From the NCBI RefSeq assembly GCF_023556335.1, contig NZ_JAIKTS010000003.1, positions 249,670-313,669 on the forward strand: 64,000 bases of DNA, read 5' to 3'. A model generated the notes under the pieces. It saw only the letters and a program-made list of their open reading frames with translations, was not told the DNA's origin and did not search any database. Both the position numbers and the translations under genes were made by a program. This stretch comes from Stenotrophomonas mori (GTDB lineage Bacteria > Pseudomonadota > Gammaproteobacteria > Xanthomonadales > Xanthomonadaceae). Within the stretch, counting starts at the first letter, position 1. Each line of letters opens with the position of its first letter. Positions 16,414-24,786 of the stretch are shown one piece after another.

Positions 16414-17286
16414 ATGGCCGGCCTGCTGCGCGCGCTGCTGCTGTGGGTGCTGCTGCTCGGCCCGGGCGGGATGGGCGTGGCCGTGGCGCAGCCGCAGGCA
16501 CCGATCCCGCCGCTGGATTCGCCGGTGGTCGACACCACCGGCACCCTGGACGCGGCGCAGCGGCAGGCGCTGGTGCAGCAGGCCCTGGCCCTGCAGCAGC
16601 GCAAGGGCAGCCAGCTGCAGGTGCTGATCGTGCCCAGTACCCGGCCGGAGGACATCGCCCAGTACGCGACCCGGGTGATGGAGCAGTGGGGCCTGGGCCG
16701 CAAGGGCGTGGACGACGGCGTGCTGCTGCTGGTGGCCAAGGACGACCGCCGGGTGCGCATCGAGCCCGGTTATGGCCTGGAGGGCGCCATTCCCGATGCG
16801 GTCGCCAACCGGGTGATCCAGGAATACCTGGCACCGCCTTTCCGCGATGGCGACTATGCCGGCGGCATCGCCGCGGCCAGCGCCGTGCTGGCCGGGCTGA
16901 TCGACGGCGAGGCATTGCCGGCGCCGGTGGCCAGCAACCGCGGGAGCGGCGAGGGCGACGCGGTCTTCGTCTTCGCCCTGTTCATCGGTGCGGCGGCCTC
17001 GTTGCTGGCGCGGGTGCTGTTCGCGCGCCGCTCGCGACCCTCGAGGGCGGTGCTCGCCGCGCTGCTGGGCGGCCTCGGTGGCGGCCTGCTGCTGTCGCTG
17101 GCCGGTGCCGGCATCGCCGCGGCGGCAGGCGCCTTCCTGGCGCTGGGAGGAATGTCGTCGGGCGGCTTCGCCCGCGGCGGCGGCATCGGCCGCGGCGGTT
17201 TCGGTGGCGGCGGTTTCGGCGGGGGAGGCGGCTGGTCCGGTGGCGGTGGACGCTCCGGAGGCGGTGGCGCCTCGGGGAGCTGGTGA
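16414..17286 (+). CDS. TPM-domain membrane protein (YgcG-like)
   Basis: Product of 290 aa. A signal peptide (to about AVAQ, residue 26) is followed by a TPM domain: SPVVDTTGTLDAAQRQ, QLQVLIVPST, GVDDGVLLLVAKDDRRVRIE and PGYGLEGAIPDAVANRV. A hydrophobic region (about 185-250) is then followed by a C-terminal tail almost wholly of Gly, Ser and Trp (GGGGFGGGGGWSGGGG type). This architecture equals YgcG-type proteins. TPM domains act as acid phosphatase in the plant homologue TLP18.3; for bacteria the role is unclear. It sits between lemA and a second TPM gene and overlaps the latter by one base. Confidence 0.88.
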   Translation: MAGLLRALLLWVLLLGPGGMGVAVAQPQAPIPPLDSPVVDTTGTLDAAQRQALVQQALALQQRKGSQLQVLIVPSTRPEDIAQYATRVMEQWGLGRKGVDDGVLLLVAKDDRRVRIEPGYGLEGAIPDAVANRVIQEYLAPPFRDGDYAGGIAAASAVLAGLIDGEALPAPVASNRGSGEGDAVFVFALFIGAAASLLARVLFARRSRPSRAVLAALLGGLGGGLLLSLAGAGIAAAAGAFLALGGMSSGGFARGGGIGRGGFGGGGFGGGGGWSGGGGRSGGGGASGSW

Positions 17287-17777
17287 TGCGCTGGCTGCGG
17301 CACCTGTTCGCGGGCTCGGCGCATGCACGGTTCTCCGAGGCATGCCTGGAACGCATCGCCGACGCCATCGCCGATGGCGAGCGCACCCATTCCGGACAGG
17401 TCATGTTCGCGGTCGAGGCGGACCTGCCGCTGGCGGCGCTGTGGCGCGGGGTGACGCCGCGCGAGCGCGCCGAGCAGGCCTTCGCGCTGCTGCGCACCTG
17501 GGACACCGAGGCCAACAACGGCGTGCTGGTCTACCTGCTGCTGGCCGACCATGCCATCGAGATCGTCGCCGACCGCGGGCTGCACGCGCACGTGGACGCG
17601 CGGCAGTGGCAGCGGCTGTGCGAGGACTTCGGCCGCCGCCAGCGCGCGGGCGAGCTGGAGGCCGCGGTACGGGCGACCGTGGCGGAGGTCTCGCGGCTGC
17701 TGGCCGGGCCGTACCCGGCCCTCCCCGGCCAGGCGCGCGGCAACGAGCTTCCGGACCGGCCACAGGTGCTCGGCTGA
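17286..17777 (+). CDS. Second, minimal TPM-domain protein
   Basis: Product of 163 aa. It has no signal peptide or glycine tail; the TPM fold is recognised by [52 protein letters not shown] and a basic C-terminal helix. Start ATG overlaps the stop of the previous TPM gene (TGATG), so the lemA-TPM-TPM genes are tightly coupled. The family partner role is unknown; a stress- or envelope-related function with LemA is a guess based on the conserved neighbourhood. Confidence 0.85.
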   Translation: MRWLRHLFAGSAHARFSEACLERIADAIADGERTHSGQVMFAVEADLPLAALWRGVTPRERAEQAFALLRTWDTEANNGVLVYLLLADHAIEIVADRGLHAHVDARQWQRLCEDFGRRQRAGELEAAVRATVAEVSRLLAGPYPALPGQARGNELPDRPQVLG

Positions 17778-17841
17778 AGCGGCGGTTGAGCCCCGGCGGC
17801 GCTGCCCTGAGAATAGGGGCTCGTCCGCCGGACCCGCCTGC

Positions 17842-18747
17842 ATGATCTACCTCCACGACATAGACCCGATCGCCTTTTCCCTCGGGCCGATCAAGGTGCA
17901 CTGGTACGGCATCATGTACCTGCTGGGCTTCGCCGCCGCCTGGTGGCTGGGGCGCAGCCGGATCCGCGCCGGGCGGCTGCCCGGCGTGGGCATGAACGGC
18001 TTCTCCGACCTGCTGTTCTACGCCATGCTCGGCGTGGTGCTGGGGGGCCGCATCGGCTACATGCTGTTCTATGCGACCGCCGATTTCCTGCACAACCCGC
18101 TGATCCTGCTGCGGGTGTGGGAGGGCGGCATGAGCTTCCACGGCGGATTGCTGGGGGTCATGGCCGCCGGCTGGTGGTGGACCCGCAAGCACGCGCTGCA
18201 CTACTTCGACACCCTGGACTTCGTCGCGCCGCTGGTGCCGCTGGGGCTGGGCTTCGGCCGGCTCGGCAACTTCGTCGGCGGCGAGTTGTGGGGCAAGTTC
18301 ACCAATGCCGGCTGGGGCGTGGTCTTTCCGCATGCACCGCTCAAGGACGTGCCGGCCGGCCTGCCGACCATGGAGCAGCTGATGTCGGCGGCGCAGATCC
18401 AGCAGGACCATGCCGCGGGCCTGCTCGCCCCGTATGCGCGCCATCCGTCGCAGCTGTACGAGGCGCTGCTGGAAGGGCTGCTGATGTTCGCGGTGCTGTG
18501 GGCGTATTCGATGAAGCCGCGCCCGCGCTATGCGGTCTCCGGGCTGTTCGCGCTGCTGTACGGCGGCTTCCGGTTCCTGGTGGAGTTCGTGCGCATGCCG
18601 GACAACGGCGTCTACCTGGCCTTCGGCTGGTTCACCCGCGGCCAGCTGCTGAGCCTGCCGCTGATCGTGCTGGGCCTGGCGCTGCTGGCGCTGTCGCGGC
18701 GCGCCCCGACCCTGCAGCCGGTGCCGCCGGCGGGAGACGGGGCGTGA
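17842..18747 (+). CDS. lgt: Phosphatidylglycerol-prolipoprotein diacylglyceryl transferase
   Basis: Lgt of 301 aa, an inner-membrane enzyme that moves a diacylglyceryl group from phosphatidylglycerol to the lipobox cysteine of prolipoproteins. Visible family motifs include [16 protein letters not shown], the essential HGGLLG (His in [11 protein letters not shown], about residue 99), the signature [14 protein letters not shown] and [12 protein letters not shown]. Seven membrane helices are expected. It is needed for the several lipoproteins in this window. It lies 22 bp upstream of thyA; lgt-thyA is a very common gene pair. Confidence 0.97.
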   Translation: MIYLHDIDPIAFSLGPIKVHWYGIMYLLGFAAAWWLGRSRIRAGRLPGVGMNGFSDLLFYAMLGVVLGGRIGYMLFYATADFLHNPLILLRVWEGGMSFHGGLLGVMAAGWWWTRKHALHYFDTLDFVAPLVPLGLGFGRLGNFVGGELWGKFTNAGWGVVFPHAPLKDVPAGLPTMEQLMSAAQIQQDHAAGLLAPYARHPSQLYEALLEGLLMFAVLWAYSMKPRPRYAVSGLFALLYGGFRFLVEFVRMPDNGVYLAFGWFTRGQLLSLPLIVLGLALLALSRRAPTLQPVPPAGDGA

Positions 18748-18769
18748 AGCCCTTCGCCGGAGGCGGAAA

Positions 18770-19564
18770 ATGAAGCAATACCTGGACCTGCTGCGGCACG
18801 TGCTCGAGCACGGCACGGAAAAGGCCGACCGCACCGGCACCGGCACGCGCAGCGTGTTCGGCTGGCAGATGCGCTTCGACCTCGGCCAGGGCTTCCCGCT
18901 GGTCACCACCAAGAAGCTGCACCTGCGTTCGATCATCCACGAGCTGCTGTGGTTCCTGCAGGGCGACACCAACATCGGCTACCTGAAGGACAACCAAGTG
19001 CGGATCTGGGACGAGTGGGCCGACGCCAACGGCGACCTCGGGCCGGTCTACGGCAGGCAGTGGCGCAGCTGGGGGGCGGCCGACGGCCGCCAGATCGACC
19101 AGATGCAGTGGCTGGTGGACGAGATCAAGCGCAACCCCGATTCGCGCCGGCTGGTGGTCAGCGCCTGGAACGTGGGCGAGCTGCCGCAGATGGCGCTGAT
19201 GCCCTGCCACACCCTGTTCCAGTTCTACGTCGCCGACGGCCGGCTCAGTTGCCAGCTGTACCAGCGCAGCGGCGACATCTTCCTGGGCGTGCCGTTCAAC
19301 ATCGCCAGCTACGCACTGCTGACCCACATGGTGGCGCAGGCCACCGGCCTGGGCGTGGGCGATTTCGTGCATACCCTGGGCGATGCGCACCTGTATTCCA
19401 ACCACTGCGAGCAGGCCCGCGAGCAGTTGTCGCGTGAACCGCGGGCGCTGCCCAGGCTGTGGTTGAACCCGGAGGTGAGCGATCTGTTCGGCTTTGCCTA
19501 CGACGACATCCGCATCGACGGCTACGACCCGCTGCCCGCGATCAAGGCGCCGGTGGCGGTGTGA
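18770..19564 (+). CDS. thyA: Thymidylate synthase
   Basis: ThyA of 264 aa, identical in length to the E. coli enzyme. It methylates dUMP with methylene-tetrahydrofolate, giving dTMP and dihydrofolate. The catalytic cysteine is C146 in [14 protein letters not shown]; other motifs are [14 protein letters not shown], the [14 protein letters not shown] dUMP-binding loop, and [10 protein letters not shown]. It is followed with overlapping ends by folA, which recycles the dihydrofolate it produces, and preceded by lgt. Confidence 0.98.
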   Translation: MKQYLDLLRHVLEHGTEKADRTGTGTRSVFGWQMRFDLGQGFPLVTTKKLHLRSIIHELLWFLQGDTNIGYLKDNQVRIWDEWADANGDLGPVYGRQWRSWGAADGRQIDQMQWLVDEIKRNPDSRRLVVSAWNVGELPQMALMPCHTLFQFYVADGRLSCQLYQRSGDIFLGVPFNIASYALLTHMVAQATGLGVGDFVHTLGDAHLYSNHCEQAREQLSREPRALPRLWLNPEVSDLFGFAYDDIRIDGYDPLPAIKAPVAV

Positions 19565-19572
19565 GCGCGGCG

Positions 19573-20073
19573 ATGCGGCTGTCGCTGATCGCCGCCCTCG
19601 ACCGCGGCCATGGCATCGGCCACGGCAATGCCATGCCGTGGCACCTGCCGGACGATTTCAGGCACTTCAAGGCGCTGACCCTCGGCAAGCCGATCCTGAT
19701 GGGCCGCAAGACCGCGCAGTCGCTGGGGCGCGCGCTGCCGGGGCGCACCAACCTGGTGCTCACCCGCCGCGGGCAGGTGCCGTTCGACGGCATGCGCGCG
19801 GTGGCGTCGTTCGACGAGGCGCGGCGCATCGCTGCCGGTGAAGGCGCATCGGAGCTGTGCGTGATCGGCGGCGGCGAGATCTACCGGCTGCTGATCGGCC
19901 AGGCGACCGACCTGCACCTGACCTGGGTCGAGGCCGATGTCGCCGCGGACACGCACTTCCCCGCGGTCGATCCGGCCGTCTGGCAGGAAGTGGACAGCCG
20001 CGCGCACCCCGCGGACGACCGCCACGCTTTCCCCTTCCGCTTCGCGCATTACGTGCGCCGCGGGGCGGGCTGA
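19573..20073 (+). CDS. folA: Dihydrofolate reductase
   Basis: FolA of 166 aa. Landmarks are SLIAALDRGHGIGHGN, MPWHLPDDFRHFK with the proton-donor Asp27, the NADPH loop LMGRKTAQSLGRALPGRTN, and CVIGGGEIYRL. A GTG at 19561 overlapping the thyA stop (GTGA) would add four residues; ATG 19573 was chosen because the family N-terminus begins M-x-L-S-L-I. Either way, thyA and folA are translationally coupled. The gene converges on apaH. Confidence 0.96.
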   Translation: MRLSLIAALDRGHGIGHGNAMPWHLPDDFRHFKALTLGKPILMGRKTAQSLGRALPGRTNLVLTRRGQVPFDGMRAVASFDEARRIAAGEGASELCVIGGGEIYRLLIGQATDLHLTWVEADVAADTHFPAVDPAVWQEVDSRAHPADDRHAFPFRFAHYVRRGAG

Positions 20074-20104
20074 GCACTGCGCCGGCCGCCGCCGGCGCGG
20101 GGGA

Positions 20105-21112
20105 TCACGGTGCAGGAGCGCCGTTGCCGCCCGGAGGACTTCCCGGTTTTCCATTGCCGCCGGCGTGTGCACGGTGCCGGCGATGCCGGCGGCGCGGTTC
20201 GCGGCGTTCGCCGGGGGCGTCCGGCGGCGCGTCGCTGCGGCGTCCGTCGGCGGGTGGTTTGCGTGCCGGCTTGCTGCCCGGGGCAGGGGCCGGCACATCG
20301 CGCCCGGGTACCTGCACCACCCGCAGTTCATCGCTGTCCAGCTGCAGGGCGGTGAGCTTGCCGCCCCAGACCGCGCCGGTGTCGATGGCGTGCACGCCCT
20401 GGGTGATGGTCAGGTCCAGCGCCGACCAGTGGCCGCAGACCATCTTCAGGTCGCGCTCGACCCGTCCCGGCACCTCGAACCAGGGGTACATGCCCTGTTG
20501 CTGGGTGCCCGGGGTGCCCTTCTCCTCCATGCCGATGCGCCCGCGCGGGGTGCAGTAGCGCATGCGGGTCAGGATGTTGATGATGGCGCGCGCGCGCTCG
20601 TGGCCGGTCAGGTTCGGTGCCCAGGTCGGGCCGTCGCCGTACATGTGGCGCAGCAGCTTGCGGTAGCCGTTGCCGCGCAGCTGCAGTTCGACCTCGCGGG
20701 CGTGCTTCTCGGCCAGCGCCACCGTCCAGCGTGGCGCGAGGCCGGCGTGGAACATCATCCAGCCCAGCGTGCGGTCGACATGCACCAGCTTCTGCTGGCG
20801 CAGCCAGTCCAGCAGCACGTCGCGGTCCTCGGCCAGCACCACGCGCTGCAGGTCGGGATTGACCTTGCGCTGTTCCTCTTCGCTGCGTGCGCCCACCGCC
20901 AGCAGCGACAGGTCGTGGTTGCCGAGCACCACTTCGCTGCTCCCGCGCAGTGAATGCACCAGCCGCAGGGTCTCCAGCGACTGGCCGCCGCGGTTGACCA
21001 GGTCGCCACAGAACCACAGCCGGTCGTTGGCCGGGTCGAAGTTGATCTTCTCCAGCAGCCGCTGGGTGATGTCGTAGCAGCCCTGCAGGTCGCCGATCGC
21101 CCAGGTCGCCAT
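20105..21112 (-). CDS. apaH: Symmetrical Ap4A hydrolase with extended tail
   Basis: ApaH of 335 aa, a metallophosphatase that splits diadenosine tetraphosphate into two ADP. Metal-binding motifs are WAIGDLQGCYD (GDxxG), WFCGDLVNRGG (GDxVDRG variant with Asn in place of Asp in the third position), and LGNHDLSLLAVG (GNHE variant with Asp). The core ends near residue 272; the last ~63 residues are rich in Pro, Arg, Gly and His and exceed the usual ~275-280 aa. It starts one base inside the stop of apaG and converges on folA with a 31-bp gap. Confidence 0.95.
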   Translation of the reverse strand: MATWAIGDLQGCYDITQRLLEKINFDPANDRLWFCGDLVNRGGQSLETLRLVHSLRGSSEVVLGNHDLSLLAVGARSEEEQRKVNPDLQRVVLAEDRDVLLDWLRQQKLVHVDRTLGWMMFHAGLAPRWTVALAEKHAREVELQLRGNGYRKLLRHMYGDGPTWAPNLTGHERARAIINILTRMRYCTPRGRIGMEEKGTPGTQQQGMYPWFEVPGRVERDLKMVCGHWSALDLTITQGVHAIDTGAVWGGKLTALQLDSDELRVVQVPGRDVPAPAPGSKPARKPPADGRRSDAPPDAPGERREPRRRHRRHRAHAGGNGKPGSPPGGNGAPAP

Positions 21113-21495
21113 CAGTGCAGGGTCCTGGGGATGCGCAGCTCGAACGGCGCCACCGGCGCGGCGAACTCGGTGCCGTCGTCGGCCAGCATGTCGTAGTGGC
21201 CCTGCATGGTGCCGCGCTCGGTGCCGAGCATGACGCCGGAGGTGTAGCGGAACTCCTCGCCCGGCCGCAGCCGGGGCTGTTCGCCGACGACGCCGTCGCC
21301 GTCCACGTGCTCGGTACGGCCGTTGCCGTCGGTGATGCGCCAATGGCGGGCGATCAGCCGCGCCGGCACGGTGCCGCGGTTGTGGATGCGGATGGTGTAG
21401 GCGAACGCATAGCGCCCATCCTCGGGCGCCGATTGTTCATCGATGAAGCGAGGCGATACCTCGATCTCGATCGCGTAGTGGCGGGTGTCGTCCAT
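21112..21495 (-). CDS. apaG: ApaG domain protein
   Basis: ApaG of 127 aa, the usual length. The immunoglobulin-like fold is recognised by [43 protein letters not shown] and the glycine-rich [18 protein letters not shown] followed by GTMQGHYDM. Its biochemical role is not settled; the domain also occurs in eukaryotic F-box proteins. It sits between rsmA and apaH in the classical order and overlaps apaH by one base (TGATG). The start is ATG 21495; the frame remains open upstream but into rsmA. Confidence 0.95.
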   Translation of the reverse strand: MDDTRHYAIEIEVSPRFIDEQSAPEDGRYAFAYTIRIHNRGTVPARLIARHWRITDGNGRTEHVDGDGVVGEQPRLRPGEEFRYTSGVMLGTERGTMQGHYDMLADDGTEFAAPVAPFELRIPRTLH

Positions 21496-21530
21496 GCGGG
21501 CAGTGTAAGCAAAAGCGGGTGGAACCGACG

Positions 21531-22346
21531 TCAGCCGGCGGTGGCGTTGGCCAGGGCGATGAAATCGACCACGTCCAGCTGCTCGGCGCGGGCGTCGCTG
21601 CGCACGCCCGCGGCGGCGAAGCCGGCCTCGTCGACCTTGCCGCTGAGCGCGTTGCGCAGGGTCTTGCGGCGCTGGCCGAACGCGGCCTTGACCAGCGCGG
21701 CGAAATGCACGGGATCGTCGATGCCGACCGTGGCCGGGTCGCGCGGGACCAGGCGCACCACCGCCGAATCGACCTTGGGCGGCGGCCGGAACGCGCCGGG
21801 CGGCACCACGAACAGCGCGCTGACCTCGCACCAGGCCTGCAGCATCACGCTGAGGCGGCCGTAGACCTTGTTGCCGGGCGCGGCGGCCATGCGGTCCACG
21901 ACCTCCTTCTGCAGCATGAAGGTCATGTCCGAGATCGCCGGGGCATGCTCCAGGGCGTGGAACAGGATCGGCGAGGAGATGTTGTAGGGCAGGTTGCCGA
22001 CCAGGCGGATCGGCGTGCCGCCGGCCAGCGCGGTGAAATCGACCTGCAGCACGTCGCGGTGGACGATGTTCAGTTCGCCCAGCGGCGCGGCCGCGGCGGT
22101 GAGCGGGGCGATCAGGTCACGGTCGAACTCGATCACCGTCAGCTGCGGGTGCCGGCGCAGCAGCGGAAAGGTGATCGCTCCCTGGCCGGGGCCGATCTCG
22201 ACCAGCCGGTCGCCGGGCTTCGGGTTGACCGCGAGTACGATCTTCTCGACGTAGTGCGCGTCGGCCAGGAAGTGCTGGCCGAGCTGCTTCTTCGCCGGGG
22301 CGGTGAAACCGCTGCCGGCGCGCGGGGTGGGGGGATGGGCGCTCAT
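21531..22346 (-). CDS. rsmA: 16S rRNA dimethyladenosine transferase
   Basis: RsmA/KsgA of 271 aa. It dimethylates two adjacent adenosines near the 3' end of 16S rRNA late in 30S assembly. Motifs: [22 protein letters not shown] motif [17 protein letters not shown], and the catalytic motif [20 protein letters not shown]; the C-terminal domain follows with [16 protein letters not shown]. The start overlaps the end of pdxA by 4 nt. It is followed 35 bp later by apaG. Confidence 0.97.
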   Translation of the reverse strand: MSAHPPTPRAGSGFTAPAKKQLGQHFLADAHYVEKIVLAVNPKPGDRLVEIGPGQGAITFPLLRRHPQLTVIEFDRDLIAPLTAAAAPLGELNIVHRDVLQVDFTALAGGTPIRLVGNLPYNISSPILFHALEHAPAISDMTFMLQKEVVDRMAAAPGNKVYGRLSVMLQAWCEVSALFVVPPGAFRPPPKVDSAVVRLVPRDPATVGIDDPVHFAALVKAAFGQRRKTLRNALSGKVDEAGFAAAGVRSDARAEQLDVVDFIALANATAG

Positions 22347-23323
22347 GGGCGGATTTTACGGTGCGCGGCCAGCCGCGCGCACAGGGTCGCGGCGGCACGC
22401 AGGCTGGAAGGGTCGGCGGTACCGGTGCCGGCCAGGTCCAGGGCGGTGCCGTGGTCGACCGCCACGCGCGGATACGGCAGGCCGAGGGTGATGTTCACCG
22501 CCTGCTCGAAGCCGCTGTACTTGAGCACCGGCAGGCCCTGGTCGTGGTACATCGCCAGCACCGCGTCGAAACCGCGCAGCTTGGCCGGCAGGAAGGCGGT
22601 ATCGGCCGGCAGCGGGCCGACCAGGTCCAGGCCCTCGCCGCGCAGCCGTTCGAGCAGGGGGATGACGACGTCCAGCTCCTCGCGGCCGAGGTGGCCGTCC
22701 TCGCCGGCGTGCGGGTTCAGGCCGAGCACGGCGATGCGCGGCCGGGGCAGGCCGAAATCGCGGGCCAGCGCGGCATGGGTGGTGGCGATGACCTGGCGCA
22801 GGCTGTCGGCGCTGAGGGCGTCGGCCACCTCGCGCAGCGGCAGGTGGGTGGTGGCCAGGGCGACACGCATGTGCCCGTTGGCCAGCATCATCACCACCTC
22901 CACGCCGGCCTGTCCGGCCAGCAGCTCGGTGGTGCCGCTGTAGGCGATGCCGCCGGCGTTGATCGCCGCCTTGTGCACCGGGCCGGTGACCACGCCGTCG
23001 AGTTCGCCGTCCAGGCAGGCCCGGCCCGCGCCGAGCAGTGCATCGATGACCATCCGTGCATTGCGCGGATCGGGCTGGCCGAAGCGGGTCGGTGCCGGGT
23101 TGTGCAGGGGCCGCAGCGGCAGGTCGCCCGGGGCGGTGGCCGGCGCATCCTCGGGCAGCAGGGTCAACGGCAGGCCGAGGGCGTCGGCCGCCGCACGCAG
23201 CACCTGCGGGTCGGCGAACGCCAGCAGCCGGCAGTCCTCGCGCGGCTGCTGGACCAGGTGGATGCAGAGCTCCGGGCCGATCCCGGCCGGTTCGCCGGGA
23301 ACCAGCGCCAGCCGCGGGGTCAC
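22343..23323 (-). CDS. pdxA: 4-hydroxythreonine-4-phosphate dehydrogenase
   Basis: PdxA of 326 aa, an NAD-dependent enzyme of pyridoxal 5'-phosphate synthesis. The N-terminal PGEPAGIGPEL, the VVTGPVHKAAINAGG substrate loop, the metal-ligand region with GTTELLAG (His of the classical GHTE replaced by Thr here), LNPHAGEDGHLGREE and YHDQGLPVLKYSGFEQAVN are all family signatures. The start is GTG at 23323. Its end overlaps rsmA by 4 nt. PLP made by this pathway serves the aminotransferase and threonine dehydratase in the window. Confidence 0.95.
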   Translation of the reverse strand: MTPRLALVPGEPAGIGPELCIHLVQQPREDCRLLAFADPQVLRAAADALGLPLTLLPEDAPATAPGDLPLRPLHNPAPTRFGQPDPRNARMVIDALLGAGRACLDGELDGVVTGPVHKAAINAGGIAYSGTTELLAGQAGVEVVMMLANGHMRVALATTHLPLREVADALSADSLRQVIATTHAALARDFGLPRPRIAVLGLNPHAGEDGHLGREELDVVIPLLERLRGEGLDLVGPLPADTAFLPAKLRGFDAVLAMYHDQGLPVLKYSGFEQAVNITLGLPYPRVAVDHGTALDLAGTGTADPSSLRAAATLCARLAAHRKIRP

Positions 23324-23427
23324 GGGCGGTTACCGGGAGAGCGGCACGCGCCGGCCCGCCCGGTGGCGGCCGCGGTCACGCCGGCGGCCGGCAGGGGCTG
23401 CCCATGGCCGATGGCGGGCATGAGCGG

Positions 23428-24786
23428 TCAGGGCGTGGTGGCGCCGTCCGCGTCCTGCGCGGGCTCGGCGGTGCCTTCGGCGCGGTCGCCGGTGCGGAAG
23501 CTGACATAGGCCTCGCCGCGCAGCTCCTGCAGGAAGCGGTTGTACTCGTCCTCCAGCTTGCGGCGGCCGATGGTCTCGCGGATCTGCGCGCGCTGGTTGT
23601 CGTCGGTCACGTCGGTCTGGCGGGTGGCCACGCGCTGCACGATGTGCCAGCCGGCGTCGGTCCGGAACGGGGCGCCGACGCCGCCGTCCTCGATGCTCTC
23701 GACCTGCCGGCCGAAATCCGGGCCGAAGGCATCGGCCGGGAACCAGCCGAGGTCGCCGCCCTGGCCGCGGCTGTTGGTGTCGTCGGAGGATTCCTTGGCC
23801 ACGGCCTCGAAATCGGCGCCGCCGGCGATGCGCGCGCGCAGGGTCTCGATCCTGGCCTTGGCCGCGGCGTCGTCCACCTGGTCGGTCACCCGCACCAGGA
23901 TGTGGCGGGCATGGTATTCGGTGACGGTATGGGTGTCGGCGCTGCCGTTGGCGTCGCGCACCTCGACCAGCTTGAGCAACTGGAAGCCGCTCGGGCCGCG
24001 GATCGGGCCGAGCACGTCGCCGGAGGCCATCGACTTGATCTGGTTGGAGAACGCATTGGGGATCTCGTCCACGCTGCGCCAGCCCAGGTCGCCGCCCTCC
24101 AGTGCATTGGGGCTGTCGGAATAGCGCACCGCGGCGGCCGCGAAGTCCAGCTCGCCCTTGTCGAGCAGGCCCTTGATGCCGTCGATCTTGCTCTGGCCGG
24201 TGGCGATCTGTTCGGCGGTGGCGCCATCGGGCAGCGCCACCAGGATGTGCGCCAGGTGGTACTGCATGCCGCCGGCGTTCTGCTGCGCCAGGGCCGCATC
24301 CACTTCGCCCTCGCTGACGCTGATGCGGCTCTGCGCGAAGCTCTGGCGCAGGCGCTGGGTGACGATCTCCTCGCGCACCGAGTTGCGGAAGTCCTCGTAG
24401 CCGATGCCGTCGGCGGCCAGGCGCTGGCGCAGCCCGTCGACGTCGGTGCCGTTCTGCTGGGCGATGCTGGCCACGGCGTGGTTCAGCTCCTCGCCGCCGA
24501 CGCGGATGCCGCTGCCCTCGGCGCGGGCCACCTGCAGCTTGACCAGCACCAGGCGCTCGAGCACCTGGCGTTCCAGCACGCCTTCGGGCGGCAGCTGGTG
24601 CTCGCGGCCGACGTACTGGGCACGGATGTTGTTGACCGCGCGCTGCAGTTCGCTCTGCAGGATCACGTCCTCGTCGACGATGGCGGCGATACGGTCCAGC
24701 GGCTGCGTCTGCTGCGCGGCGACCGGCGCGGACACGGCGGCGAACGCCAGCAGGGTGGCGAGGACGGCAGGTAGGGTCTTGGTCAT
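23428..24786 (-). CDS. surA: Periplasmic chaperone / peptidyl-prolyl isomerase
   Basis: SurA of 452 aa. A signal peptide (MTKTLPAVLATLLAFAAVSAPVAAQ) is followed by the N-terminal chaperone domain beginning DRIAAIVDEDVILQSELQ, then two parvulin domains: HLAHILVALPDGATAEQI near residues 180-270 and ARHILVRVTDQVDDAAAK near 290-385. A C-terminal acidic tail follows. SurA escorts outer-membrane beta-barrels, including LptD, to the BAM complex. Its ATG overlaps the stop of lptD by 4 nt, matching the conserved lptD-surA-pdxA order. Confidence 0.97.
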   Translation of the reverse strand: MTKTLPAVLATLLAFAAVSAPVAAQQTQPLDRIAAIVDEDVILQSELQRAVNNIRAQYVGREHQLPPEGVLERQVLERLVLVKLQVARAEGSGIRVGGEELNHAVASIAQQNGTDVDGLRQRLAADGIGYEDFRNSVREEIVTQRLRQSFAQSRISVSEGEVDAALAQQNAGGMQYHLAHILVALPDGATAEQIATGQSKIDGIKGLLDKGELDFAAAAVRYSDSPNALEGGDLGWRSVDEIPNAFSNQIKSMASGDVLGPIRGPSGFQLLKLVEVRDANGSADTHTVTEYHARHILVRVTDQVDDAAAKARIETLRARIAGGADFEAVAKESSDDTNSRGQGGDLGWFPADAFGPDFGRQVESIEDGGVGAPFRTDAGWHIVQRVATRQTDVTDDNQRAQIRETIGRRKLEDEYNRFLQELRGEAYVSFRTGDRAEGTAEPAQDADGATTP

